This document shows positions 18,584-26,085 of a stretch of DNA of 64,000 nucleotides, piece by piece. The notes below the pieces were generated by a model that saw nothing but the letters and a program-made list of their open reading frames with translations, was not told where the DNA came from and did no database searches. The translations under genes were made by a program, and so were the position numbers. This stretch comes from Luteimicrobium xylanilyticum (GTDB lineage Bacteria > Actinomycetota > Actinomycetes > Actinomycetales > Cellulomonadaceae): contig NZ_CP045529.1 in the NCBI RefSeq assembly GCF_009429125.1, forward strand, positions 3,100,001-3,164,000, given 5' to 3'. How positions within the stretch are numbered: the first letter of the stretch is position 1; each line of letters begins with the position of its first letter.

Positions 18584-18632
18584 GTCCCCGTGGGCCTCGT
18601 GCCCCTCTCGGACGATCACCAGGAGGCGTGAC

Positions 18633-20489
18633 GTGACCGGAAGCGCGCGCGTCGATCTGCTCGATCTCGCCCTTGAGGCGAAGTCCGGCAAGAAGTCCAT
18701 GGGGCGGCTCGGGCGCCTCGTGCGGTCGAGCGTCCGGCTCGTGTGGCGTGCGAACCCACGACTCCTCTGCGTCCTCGTCGGCGTGCAGCTGGTGTCGGCA
18801 CTTGCCGCAGCCGGGCAGGTTCTCGTCGTCGAACGACTGCTGTCCGGCATCATCGCGCTCGGCGACGACGGCGGGTCGTTCCGCGACGTGGCGACCCCGG
18901 TGATCGCATTCGCCGCGCTCACAGCACTGACCGCCGTCACCGGTTCGGTCGGCGCCAGCATCACGCGGTACCTCGGTGAGGCGGTGTCGAAGCTGACCTG
19001 GCGCGACGTGCTCGCCGTGTCGACGGGGGTCTCGCTACGGCACTTCGAGTCCGCGGACTTCTACGACCGGGTGCAACGCGTCCAGATGAACGCAGTCACC
19101 CGCCCGTATCAGGTGACCCAGGCGCTGCTCGGCGCGGTCTCCGGCGTCGCGACGAGCATCGGCGTCGGGATCGTGCTGCTCGGCATCCACCCTCTCCTGC
19201 TCCCGCTGCTCCTGGTGAGTGGCGTGCCGCTCGTCCTCACGAACCGCAAGGAGAGCCGGCTCGAGTTCGCGTTCAACGTGGACCAGACGCACGTCGTGCG
19301 TGAACGCAGCTACCTGAGCTTCATCCTGACGGGCCGCGACCAGGCCAAGGAGATCCGTGCGTTCGACCTCGGCGACTCGCTCACCCGCCGGTTCGACGAA
19401 CGCTATGCCGGCTACCTGACAGACCTCGGCCGGCACCTACGTCGCCGGTTCGCGTTCAACGTGACGGGCAACGTCCTCTCCGCGGTGCTCCTCGCGGGGA
19501 CGGTACTCGTCCTGACGGCTCTGATCGCCGACGGCCAGGTCAACGTCGCCCAGGCCGGCGCGGCGATCGTGGCCATCCGGATGCTCCAAAGCCAGATCCA
19601 GACCGTCCTCGGCTCGGTCCAGTCGATCTTCGAAGCCGGTCTCTTTCTCGACGACGTCGACCGCTTCCTGCTCCTCGGCCGCCAGAGTGTGGCCGAGGAG
19701 AGCGGTGCCACCGCCCCTCGCGCGTTCCAGAGGCTCGACGTGACAGACCTCCGCTTCAGCTACCCAGGGAGCGAGCGACCCGCGCTGGACGGTGTCACCT
19801 TCACGGTGCGACGAGGCGAGGTGATCGCTCTCGTTGGCGAGAACGGATCGGGCAAGACGACCCTGGCCAAGATCGTGGCCGGCCTGTACGACCCGGGGTC
19901 CGGCGTCGTGGCCTGGGACGGCGCCCCGACGACGAAGCTGGACCGCTCGAGCGTGCGACGCAACGTCGCCCTGATCTTCCAGGACTTCGTCCGTTTCGCG
20001 TTCTCGGCCGAGGACAACATCGCCGTCGGGCGCGGCGGCAAGGTCGTCGAACCGGAGGTCCGGCGAGCGGCAGTGCAGGCCGGAGCAGACGGGTTCATCG
20101 AACGACTCCCCCAGGGCTACGACACCATGCTCTCGCGCCTCTTCCGCGGCGGCGAAGACCTCTCCGGGGGTCAGTGGCAACGCATGGCGTTGGCCCGGGC
20201 GTTCTACCGTGACGCTCCGCTCGTGATCCTCGACGAGCCAACTTCGGCCCTTGACCCCCGCGCCGAGCACGCACTGTTCGACTCGCTCCGTTCCGTCCTG
20301 GACGGACGCACCGCGCTGTTCGTCTCCCACCGCTTCTCGACCGTGCGTTCCGCCGACCGGATCCTTGTCCTCGAAGCCGGCCGACTCGTCGAACAGGGCA
20401 GCCACGACGAACTCATGGCGCTCGACGGGCGCTACGCCGAGCTGTTCCGGCTGCAGGCGGCCGCCTACAACGACGCCCCCGCCGCCTGA
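18633..20489 (+). CDS. Lasso peptide ABC exporter (fused TMD-NBD)
   Basis: A 618-residue half-transporter from a GTG at 18633, six bases after AGGAGG. Six membrane helices lie in residues 30-310. The ATPase domain has Walker A GENGSGKTTL, signature LSGGQWQRMALARAF and Walker B LVILDEPTSALD. The GGQWQR form is typical of lasso exporters (McjD/LarD type) that pump out the mature peptide and protect the producer. It converges with the kinase gene, and their coding ends overlap by 25 bases. It is on the opposite strand to the precursor operon. Confidence 0.88.
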   Translation: MTGSARVDLLDLALEAKSGKKSMGRLGRLVRSSVRLVWRANPRLLCVLVGVQLVSALAAAGQVLVVERLLSGIIALGDDGGSFRDVATPVIAFAALTALTAVTGSVGASITRYLGEAVSKLTWRDVLAVSTGVSLRHFESADFYDRVQRVQMNAVTRPYQVTQALLGAVSGVATSIGVGIVLLGIHPLLLPLLLVSGVPLVLTNRKESRLEFAFNVDQTHVVRERSYLSFILTGRDQAKEIRAFDLGDSLTRRFDERYAGYLTDLGRHLRRRFAFNVTGNVLSAVLLAGTVLVLTALIADGQVNVAQAGAAIVAIRMLQSQIQTVLGSVQSIFEAGLFLDDVDRFLLLGRQSVAEESGATAPRAFQRLDVTDLRFSYPGSERPALDGVTFTVRRGEVIALVGENGSGKTTLAKIVAGLYDPGSGVVAWDGAPTTKLDRSSVRRNVALIFQDFVRFAFSAEDNIAVGRGGKVVEPEVRRAAVQAGADGFIERLPQGYDTMLSRLFRGGEDLSGGQWQRMALARAFYRDAPLVILDEPTSALDPRAEHALFDSLRSVLDGRTALFVSHRFSTVRSADRILVLEAGRLVEQGSHDELMALDGRYAELFRLQAAAYNDAPAA

Positions 20490-21427
20490 GCCGCCGCGTC
20501 CCGAACGGCGTCCGCGATGTCGTCACGGAACGGTGGTCCCCAAGGCACATGCGCGCGAAACACCGGAACCGACCGGACGAGCTCACCGGCCTGCTCGAAC
20601 ATCATCCGGAGCACGCCCGGGTCCCGCCAACCCATGAGACGCGGGAAGCTCATCAGCGCGACGAGCGCGTGCTGCGGCGGCAGTCGCTCCATCTCGAGCC
20701 GGTCGGACCGGTTGGGCCACGGGATGAAGATCCCGGCGAGCGGGACATCGTCCCCACCCGCGCCGTCGAACCGGACGACCTCGCGGGAGTCCGCGCTCCG
20801 CCGGGCACCGCTCGCGACGCCCCTCAGACGGTCCTCGAAGAGCTCGGTCCCTGGCCGAAGACGCAACTCCGTTGCCCCTGGGGGGATCCAGGCGCCACCG
20901 TCGAGCCGGACCGGCACGACGTCGTCCGAGACGACCCGGGCGCCGGCCGCCGCCACGAGCCCGGCCAACGTCGACTTACCCATCCCCGAATGACCGGTGA
21001 ACGCGACCGCCTGACCGTCGAGCTCGACGGCGCTCGCGTGCAGGACGAGGCTCCCGCGCAGGTACAGCAGGAGCGCCGCCAACGTCCCGACGACCATGAT
21101 CGAGGCCATGCCGTCGTCGACACCGGCCACCAGGTGCATCGTGACGTCGCGAAGATCCGTGGAGATCTCGAAGTCGCACAGCGTGTAGACCCGGAAGACG
21201 AGCGACCCGTCGCCTCGCCGGACGAGCGAGTACCAGTGATCGTCACCCTGCGCGAAGTCGAGCATGAGCTCGCCGTCCGGCGTGTCGTCTTGCCGCGCAC
21301 GGGTACCCGCGAGCGTCACGGTCACGTCCGCGGGCACGCCGTCGGCCGGACGGGACTGAAAGAGCGGGAAGTTGGTCTCGAACGTCAGCCCGTACAGGTG
21401 CTGCCGATCGCGCGCCGCCGCCGTCAT
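20465..21427 (-). CDS. HPr-kinase-like lasso peptide kinase
   Basis: A 320-residue protein. It has LHASAV around residue 130, a P-loop GHSGMGKSTL at 145-154, and VVSDDVVPVRL near 168, the conserved order of the HPr kinase/phosphorylase C-terminal domain without the usual HPr-binding tail. Homologues in paeninodin-type lasso clusters phosphorylate the C-terminal Ser of the precursor. Here the precursor ends Gly-Ser-Arg, so Ser is penultimate. The gene starts at an ATG (21427) overlapping the B2 stop as ATGA. It is the last gene of the minus-strand biosynthetic operon. Confidence 0.85.
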   Translation of the reverse strand: MTAAARDRQHLYGLTFETNFPLFQSRPADGVPADVTVTLAGTRARQDDTPDGELMLDFAQGDDHWYSLVRRGDGSLVFRVYTLCDFEISTDLRDVTMHLVAGVDDGMASIMVVGTLAALLLYLRGSLVLHASAVELDGQAVAFTGHSGMGKSTLAGLVAAAGARVVSDDVVPVRLDGGAWIPPGATELRLRPGTELFEDRLRGVASGARRSADSREVVRFDGAGGDDVPLAGIFIPWPNRSDRLEMERLPPQHALVALMSFPRLMGWRDPGVLRMMFEQAGELVRSVPVFRAHVPWGPPFRDDIADAVRDAAAQAAGASL

Positions 21428-21882
21428 GAACGTCCTCCGAGTACGTGGAACTGCCGGACCCCGTCCGGGTCCAGGCTCACCCCGTCGAGCTCGAGCCACG
21501 CGTGGGCCGCGACGATTCCGTTGGCCTTGCGGACACCGATCCGCACGGCGTGGTCCCGACGGCGCAGCACGAAGCCCCCCAGCATGGCACGCCGCAGGCA
21601 CGTCCCGTTGAAGGGACGACGGCGCAGGATCCGCCAGGCGACGTCGAGCCGCTCGCGTTCACGCTCGTCGAGGGCGAGCCCGTCGACGTCGACGACCGTC
21701 GAGGGCGCGGCGTCGAGCGCGACCCGGACACGGAGCAGACGCGCCAGCCGTGGCAGCGTCGTCAGGCGAAGGCCCAGCTCGACCGTCGTCGCGACGATGA
21801 CGAGCTGTACCGCATCGACCTTCTGACGCGCCGGAAGCCGTGCGGCCGTCGCAAGCCGTCGGACCGCGGTTCCCGCGCTCAC
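21424..21882 (-). CDS. Lasso peptide B2 protein (transglutaminase-like leader protease)
   Basis: A 152-residue protein. The conserved catalytic block is PFNGTCLRRAMLGGFVLRRR (Cys95), then VAAHAWLELDG (His127) and an Asp at about 138-140. This is the Cys-His-Asp triad of the B2 family (PF13471), which cuts the leader from the precursor with help from the B1 recognition protein. The GTG at 21882 overlaps the cyclase stop as GTGA. It is a discrete B2 without a fused RRE domain; B1 is separately encoded at 23470. Confidence 0.9.
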   Translation of the reverse strand: MSAGTAVRRLATAARLPARQKVDAVQLVIVATTVELGLRLTTLPRLARLLRVRVALDAAPSTVVDVDGLALDERERERLDVAWRILRRRPFNGTCLRRAMLGGFVLRRRDHAVRIGVRKANGIVAAHAWLELDGVSLDPDGVRQFHVLGGRS

Positions 21883-23072
21883 GGGAAGGTCGTCCCGTCC
21901 GCCAACGGCGTTGTGATGCCCTCCGACGCGGCCCACGCAAGCTGGATCAGATAGTCGCTGCCGGGGCCCGGACGGTCGGACAGCCACTCCCGGCGGAGCG
22001 CCTCCGCGTCGACCCACTCCGGATCGAAGCAGTCCCCGGTCCAGGAACGGGCGAACTCCTTCTCGAGCTCACCCCAGCGCGCGCCGTTGAACGACGCCTT
22101 CGTCTGTCGAGCCAGGATCGCATCCGGCAGCAGGTCACCGAACAGCATGCGGAACACGTGCGTCCGGCCCTCGTAGCCCCAGAACCCGCCGGAACGAGCC
22201 AGCGCGGCGTGGAACTCGGGGTGGGCGAACGGGGTCAGTGGCTCGAGGCCGTACTCGCGGATTCCCTCCTCGTGGTTGTGCAGGATGACGCTCTGCACGC
22301 GCGGGTCGAACGTGCGGAGGGTCGCGCGCGCCCACGACAGTGGGCTACGGGCGAGCTCACCGACCGCCTGGCTGTACGCGGACTGCGCCGCTCCTCGCAG
22401 CCAGTGCCGGCTCGCCAGGCTGCCGACGCGTCTCACGTACCGGCGCCGCGGTTCGAAGGTCGCCGCAGCGAGCCGCAGCTCGTGCCACGACGGGACCCGG
22501 CGGTCGTGCAGGACGTTGCGCAACATTGTGATGCGGTGGGCCGTGAGTACGTGGTCGCCGCCCTCTCCGGTGACTACCACGCCGTCGTCGAGCTGCCGAT
22601 ACGCGACGTCGCGCAGCTGCAGGGCGGACGGCCACACCGCCCCGCGCCGCCCCATCGCCCGTCGTGCCGGCTCGCCGAGCAGCTCCTGCTCGCCGCGGAC
22701 CTCGATCACGAGGTGGTCTCGGAGCCCTAGGTGATCGATGACGAGCTCCTGCCAGGCGGTCTCATCGGCCTCAAGCACTCCAGGGTGCCGCAGCGTCACG
22801 GGCATGGGGTCGTCGTCGCCTCTGCGTCGGGCGCAGGAGGTAGCGAGTGCGAGGAGCGACGACGAGTCGCGGCCTCCCGAGAACATCACATAGGTACGGC
22901 GACCCTCCGTCGCACGATCGAGAAGACGTTCAAGGACGGCGCGGGGCGTACCGATCTCTCCGCGCGACGCCACCCGTCTAGCACCACGTCCCACCGCTAC
23001 TCCTGCCATGGATTCGGCGGGTGTCAGACGCGCGAAAGCCACGGCCGAAGACTCGGCACCGTCCATCTTCAC
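21879..23072 (-). CDS. Lasso macrolactam cyclase, asparagine-synthetase domain only
   Basis: A 397-residue protein. The ATP-pyrophosphatase loop is FSGGRDSSSLLALA near residue 64, and GEGGDH and FAHPEFHAAL follow, as in the synthetase half of asparagine synthetase B. It should adenylate the ring-closing Asp side chain and form the amide with Gly1. Typical lasso cyclases are about 500-600 residues because an N-terminal glutaminase-like domain precedes this part; here that domain is absent and only about 60 residues come before the loop. The GTG start at 23072 is 10 nt behind GGAAGG; an ATG lies two codons downstream. It follows the precursor gene after a strong hairpin. Confidence 0.85.
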   Translation of the reverse strand: MKMDGAESSAVAFARLTPAESMAGVAVGRGARRVASRGEIGTPRAVLERLLDRATEGRRTYVMFSGGRDSSSLLALATSCARRRGDDDPMPVTLRHPGVLEADETAWQELVIDHLGLRDHLVIEVRGEQELLGEPARRAMGRRGAVWPSALQLRDVAYRQLDDGVVVTGEGGDHVLTAHRITMLRNVLHDRRVPSWHELRLAAATFEPRRRYVRRVGSLASRHWLRGAAQSAYSQAVGELARSPLSWARATLRTFDPRVQSVILHNHEEGIREYGLEPLTPFAHPEFHAALARSGGFWGYEGRTHVFRMLFGDLLPDAILARQTKASFNGARWGELEKEFARSWTGDCFDPEWVDAEALRREWLSDRPGPGSDYLIQLAWAASEGITTPLADGTTFP

Positions 23073-23100
23073 GCGATTTACGCCTTCCGTAGAAGATGGC

Positions 23101-23134
23101 GAGACGGCCAGGACGTTGCCGTCCTGGCCGTCTC
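23101..23134 (-). terminator. Attenuating hairpin between lasso precursor and cyclase genes
   Basis: A perfect 14-bp stem GAGACGGCCAGGAC / GTCCTGGCCGTCTC (arms 23101-23114 and 23121-23134) closes a 6-nt loop, followed on the minus strand by a short pyrimidine run TCTTCT. It sits 11 bases after the precursor stop and about 28 bases before the cyclase start. It probably raises precursor transcript over enzyme transcript by partial termination or 3' protection. Confidence 0.8.
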
Positions 23135-23145
23135 AGATGCAGCAC

Positions 23146-23271
23146 TCAGCGGCTGCCAGTCGGCCAGCTGTGCCAGGTCCAGGTGTCGTCCTGGTCCCTG
23201 ACCGTGATCTCTCCACCGAGAGTGAGGTCGCGGAGTGAGCCGACCTTGGTGATCTTCGGGGCCTCGTACAT
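23146..23271 (-). CDS. Lasso peptide precursor, 41 aa
   Basis: The ATG at 23271 lies behind AGGAAGGGGA. The leader MYEAPKITKVGSLRDLTL carries the lasso recognition pattern YxxPxIxxxGxLxxxT and the conserved Thr at -2 of the cut site. The predicted core is residues 19-41, beginning GGEITVRD: Gly1 and Asp8 give an 8-residue macrolactam. The tail QDDTWTWHSWPTGSR holds three Trp, possible plugs, and ends Gly-Ser-Arg. It has no Cys, so class II topology is expected. It is the first gene of the minus-strand lasso operon. Confidence 0.9.
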   Translation of the reverse strand: MYEAPKITKVGSLRDLTLGGEITVRDQDDTWTWHSWPTGSR

Positions 23272-23469
23272 TGAGTTCCCCTTCCTGCTAGTGCCGTGCG
23301 GACAGGGAGAGCGTCCCAGCGCCGCGAGCCGCCCGTCAATGTGTGGCAGGGCGCTTGACGGCAAGTTCACCCCGGGCTTCACCCCCGCGGGTTCGCAGGT
23401 CCGCCTGCGGGCCTGGAAAGATCACGCGCTAGGACCACACACGGCCCGCAGACGTCCCGGGGAGCCACC
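23272..23469. promoter_or_regulatory. Divergent control region of precursor and B1 genes
   Basis: The gap holds TTGACG hexamers facing away from each other (complement of 23334-23339, and 23355-23360), forming an inverted repeat 15 bases apart. For the plus side, TTCACCCC occurs at 23366-23373 and 23378-23385 (12-bp offset), then a palindrome CGCAGG-TCCG-CCTGCG at 23394-23409, and TAGGAC at 23430-23435 as a possible -10. No clear -10 is visible for the precursor side. Boundaries are inferred. Confidence 0.45.
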
Positions 23470-23724
23470 ATGAAAATCCACTCCGACCGCATCGCCTGGC
23501 AGGAGATCGACGGCGAGCTCGTCCTGCTGGACCTCGTCAGCTCGAGCTACCTCACGACGAACCAGACTGGCGCCTTCCTTGCGAAGCTCCTTCAGGAGGA
23601 GCACACACGCGACGAGCTGGCGTCGGCGCTCGTAGCCGAGTACGAGATCGACGAAGCTCAGGCCGGCGCCGACACGGATTCCTTCTTGTCCGCGCTCAGC
23701 GAGCTCGACCTGCTCGAGTCTTGA
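23470..23724 (+). CDS. Lasso peptide B1 protein (PqqD-like precursor recognition element)
   Basis: An 84-residue PqqD-family protein (MKIHSDRIAWQEIDGELVLL, SSSYLTTNQTGAFLAKLL, then a helical acidic C-terminus). The fold is the RRE winged helix that binds the leader, especially the YxxP motif, and delivers the precursor to B2. The start is an ATG behind GGGGAG. Unlike most lasso operons it is transcribed away from the precursor. Its stop overlaps the TTG of the next frame. Confidence 0.88.
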   Translation: MKIHSDRIAWQEIDGELVLLDLVSSSYLTTNQTGAFLAKLLQEEHTRDELASALVAEYEIDEAQAGADTDSFLSALSELDLLES

Positions 23725-25124
23725 TCGCGAAGCGGCTCCCGTCGTCTTCATCCTGTCGGGCGCTCTCCGCGAGCCCTGCGGTCGCCGGCACGCACGCACT
23801 GCCACCACGCCCCGTCCCCGACCTCACGGCGGCGGTCATGCCACGGCTCCTGCGCCGCGGTTGGGTCGCTGCCGCCGCCATCGCGGCGGTGTGCACCGTC
23901 ATCGGCTGGCTGCGTCTCACCACGGTGTCCCGTGGCACGTTCTGGGCCGAGGACGGGAACCTGTTCCTTCAGGGCGCCGTAGGCACCGACGGCGCCCATG
24001 CCCTGCCGTGGGACCCCTACCAGGGTTACCTCCACGTGGTCCCGCGCCTGCTGCTCGCGCTGAGCACGGCAGCCGTGCCTCCGGCCGGCTGGGCGTATGC
24101 GGTGACGGCATGCTGCGTCCTGATCACCGGGCTGGTCGCGGGGATCGTCTACGTCTGTGCCACGAGCATGCTGCCCTCGCAAGTACCTCGCATCGTCCTG
24201 GCAGCGGTCACCGTGCTGACGCCCGTGACCGCGATCGAGGTCCTCGGGAACGCGGCGAACGTCCACACGTACTTCCTGTGGCTGACGCCGTGGCTGCTTC
24301 TCGCTCGTCCAACGACGCTCGGACGCGGGCTCCTGCTCGCGGTGCCCATGCTTCTCGGCGCGCTCACGGAGATCCAGACGGCGCTCTTCTTCCCGCTCGT
24401 CCTTGTGCGGTGGCGGGATCCTCGGACCCTTCCCGTGAAGCTTGCGCTCCTCGTCGGCATCGGTGCGCAGCTCGTGGCGACCGCACTTCACCCGCGTTCC
24501 GGTGGTGCCGCCGTCGACGTGCCGTCGGCCGTGGAGCGCTACCTCTCGGACGCGCTGCTGACGCCCTGGCTCGGGACCGGGCGCGCGATACCGGTGCTCG
24601 TGGGCTACCTCGGATTCAAGGTCACCGTGCTCGCGGTGGTCCCCGTGATCGCCGCGCTCGTGATCGTGCTACGGAAGGGCACCGGAGACCAGAAGATCGC
24701 GACCGTCGCGCTCGTCGCCGCGGGAGCCGTGAGCTGGTCGGCGGCGATGGTGACCAACGGCACCGCCGAGCTCTCGTCTCTCGACCCGGCCGGGCTCTCT
24801 CCCGCGACCCGGCACGCAGCCGCACCGTCACTCCTTCTCCTCGGTGCCCTTGTCATCGCCGGCACCGTCGCCGTCCAGGAAGGTCGCAGACGGTCGCGCC
24901 TCCTTGTCGGTGCGGCGGGTGCGGTCCTGGCCGGTGCGGCCGTCCTCTCGTTCGTCCCCGCGCAGCAGCTTCGATCCCCGGGTCCCGCGTGGGGCCCTGG
25001 CATCGAGGAGGCCGTCGAGCGGTGCAGCCTGCTCCCGCCAGGAAGCGACGTCACGATCCCGATCGCCCCGCAGACACCGTCACCGTGGAGCGCGCGCGTG
25101 CCATGCCACGCGGTGATCGGATAG
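23721..25124 (+). CDS. Polytopic membrane protein, possible GT-C glycosyltransferase
   Basis: Up to 467 residues. The upstream TTG (23721) overlaps the B1 stop, but an ATG at 23839 (MPRLLRRGWVAAAAIAAV) looks a more natural start just before the first helix. About ten hydrophobic segments are present. The first outer loop contains TFWAEDGNLFLQGA, an acidic pair in the place expected for GT-C enzymes. The family is not firmly recognised. Its coupling to B1 could tie it to the lasso cluster, but its type fits the glycan locus better. It converges on the next gene with 7 bases between. Confidence 0.6.
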   Translation: MIAKRLPSSSSCRALSASPAVAGTHALPPRPVPDLTAAVMPRLLRRGWVAAAAIAAVCTVIGWLRLTTVSRGTFWAEDGNLFLQGAVGTDGAHALPWDPYQGYLHVVPRLLLALSTAAVPPAGWAYAVTACCVLITGLVAGIVYVCATSMLPSQVPRIVLAAVTVLTPVTAIEVLGNAANVHTYFLWLTPWLLLARPTTLGRGLLLAVPMLLGALTEIQTALFFPLVLVRWRDPRTLPVKLALLVGIGAQLVATALHPRSGGAAVDVPSAVERYLSDALLTPWLGTGRAIPVLVGYLGFKVTVLAVVPVIAALVIVLRKGTGDQKIATVALVAAGAVSWSAAMVTNGTAELSSLDPAGLSPATRHAAAPSLLLLGALVIAGTVAVQEGRRRSRLLVGAAGAVLAGAAVLSFVPAQQLRSPGPAWGPGIEEAVERCSLLPPGSDVTIPIAPQTPSPWSARVPCHAVIG

Positions 25125-25131
25125 GGCGGCG

Positions 25132-26085
25132 TCAGCGGTCCTTCGGCCAGCACTCTCGAAGGAGCACCTGGTCCGGCCGGAAGGTCCCCCCAGCCCAGCC
25201 CACGTCGGGAACGGCGTCGCCCGCGACGATCCGTTGCCATGCGGCGGCGATCTGCGCGCTCGACATGGCCGCACCGGCCCGCCAGTGCCACGCGACGTCG
25301 GACGAATCACCGGTCGCCGCGATGGCCTGCGCCCCCTGCCTGAACTTCCGCGCGACCTGGGCCTCGCCGCGGTAGGGGACGTGGACGACGACGAGCCCGT
25401 GGCTGTGCGCACCGGCACGGTTCACCCCGTGGTTGCCGGGGCCGACAAGGACGAGCGGGTGCGCACGGAACGCCACCTTCGGGGCGAACGATGAAGCAGT
25501 CTCGACAGCGAACGTCGCGTCCTCGCGGAGCCGCGCGCCACCGTCCACGTGCGGGACGGCGTTGAGGACCCGGGCGCTCACGACGGCGTCCGGGCTGGAC
25601 CGAAGGAAATCGGCGAGCCTGGTCCCCTCTGCGAACCAGATCTCGTCCGCGTCGAACGGGACGACCCACGAGGCGCCGTGCCGCCACGCCAGGTGCGCGA
25701 GCGCCGTGATCTTCTCCATCTGGAAGTGGCCCGTCGCCCGGTCATCGACGACGACGATCCTGGGATCCTCACGGGCCAGGGCGTCTAGGATCTCGCGGGT
25801 CCCGTCCACCGACCCGTGGTCGCTGACGACGACGCGGTCCACGCCCTGACGCAGGAGATGCCGTACGACGACGGCTACGACGTCCGCCTCGTCCCGCACG
25901 GTGCCCACCGCCCAGATCTCTGCGCGTCCCGGGGCGCCGCCGACGCGTCCACGCACGGTCAACGCTCGCGACACACGCAGCTGGCGCGTCAACGAACGAT
26001 CCCGCCGGACGAGGTAGGCGCTGACCCATTCACGCAGCTGGCGCACGTCCAGCACGTCCGAGAGCACGGTCCGGATCCTGCTCAT
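25132..26085 (-). CDS. Glycosyltransferase family 2-like protein
   Basis: A 317-residue soluble protein. AVGTVRDEADVVAVVVRHLL then VVVSDHGSVDGTREIL and FDADEIWF give the GT-A nucleotide-sugar site (DAD) of family 2 proteins that act on surface glycans. The ATG at 26085 overlaps the preceding gene's stop. It is the last gene of a minus-strand run (25132-30181) of glycan genes. Sugar unknown. Confidence 0.8.
   Translation of the reverse strand: MSRIRTVLSDVLDVRQLREWVSAYLVRRDRSLTRQLRVSRALTVRGRVGGAPGRAEIWAVGTVRDEADVVAVVVRHLLRQGVDRVVVSDHGSVDGTREILDALAREDPRIVVVDDRATGHFQMEKITALAHLAWRHGASWVVPFDADEIWFAEGTRLADFLRSSPDAVVSARVLNAVPHVDGGARLREDATFAVETASSFAPKVAFRAHPLVLVGPGNHGVNRAGAHSHGLVVVHVPYRGEAQVARKFRQGAQAIAATGDSSDVAWHWRAGAAMSSAQIAAAWQRIVAGDAVPDVGWAGGTFRPDQVLLRECWPKDR

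Noticed and set aside
20549-21826. 425-codon plus-strand frame opposite the lasso kinase and B2 genes
   Set aside because: No conserved motif; the minus-strand genes here have intact catalytic residues and coupled starts.
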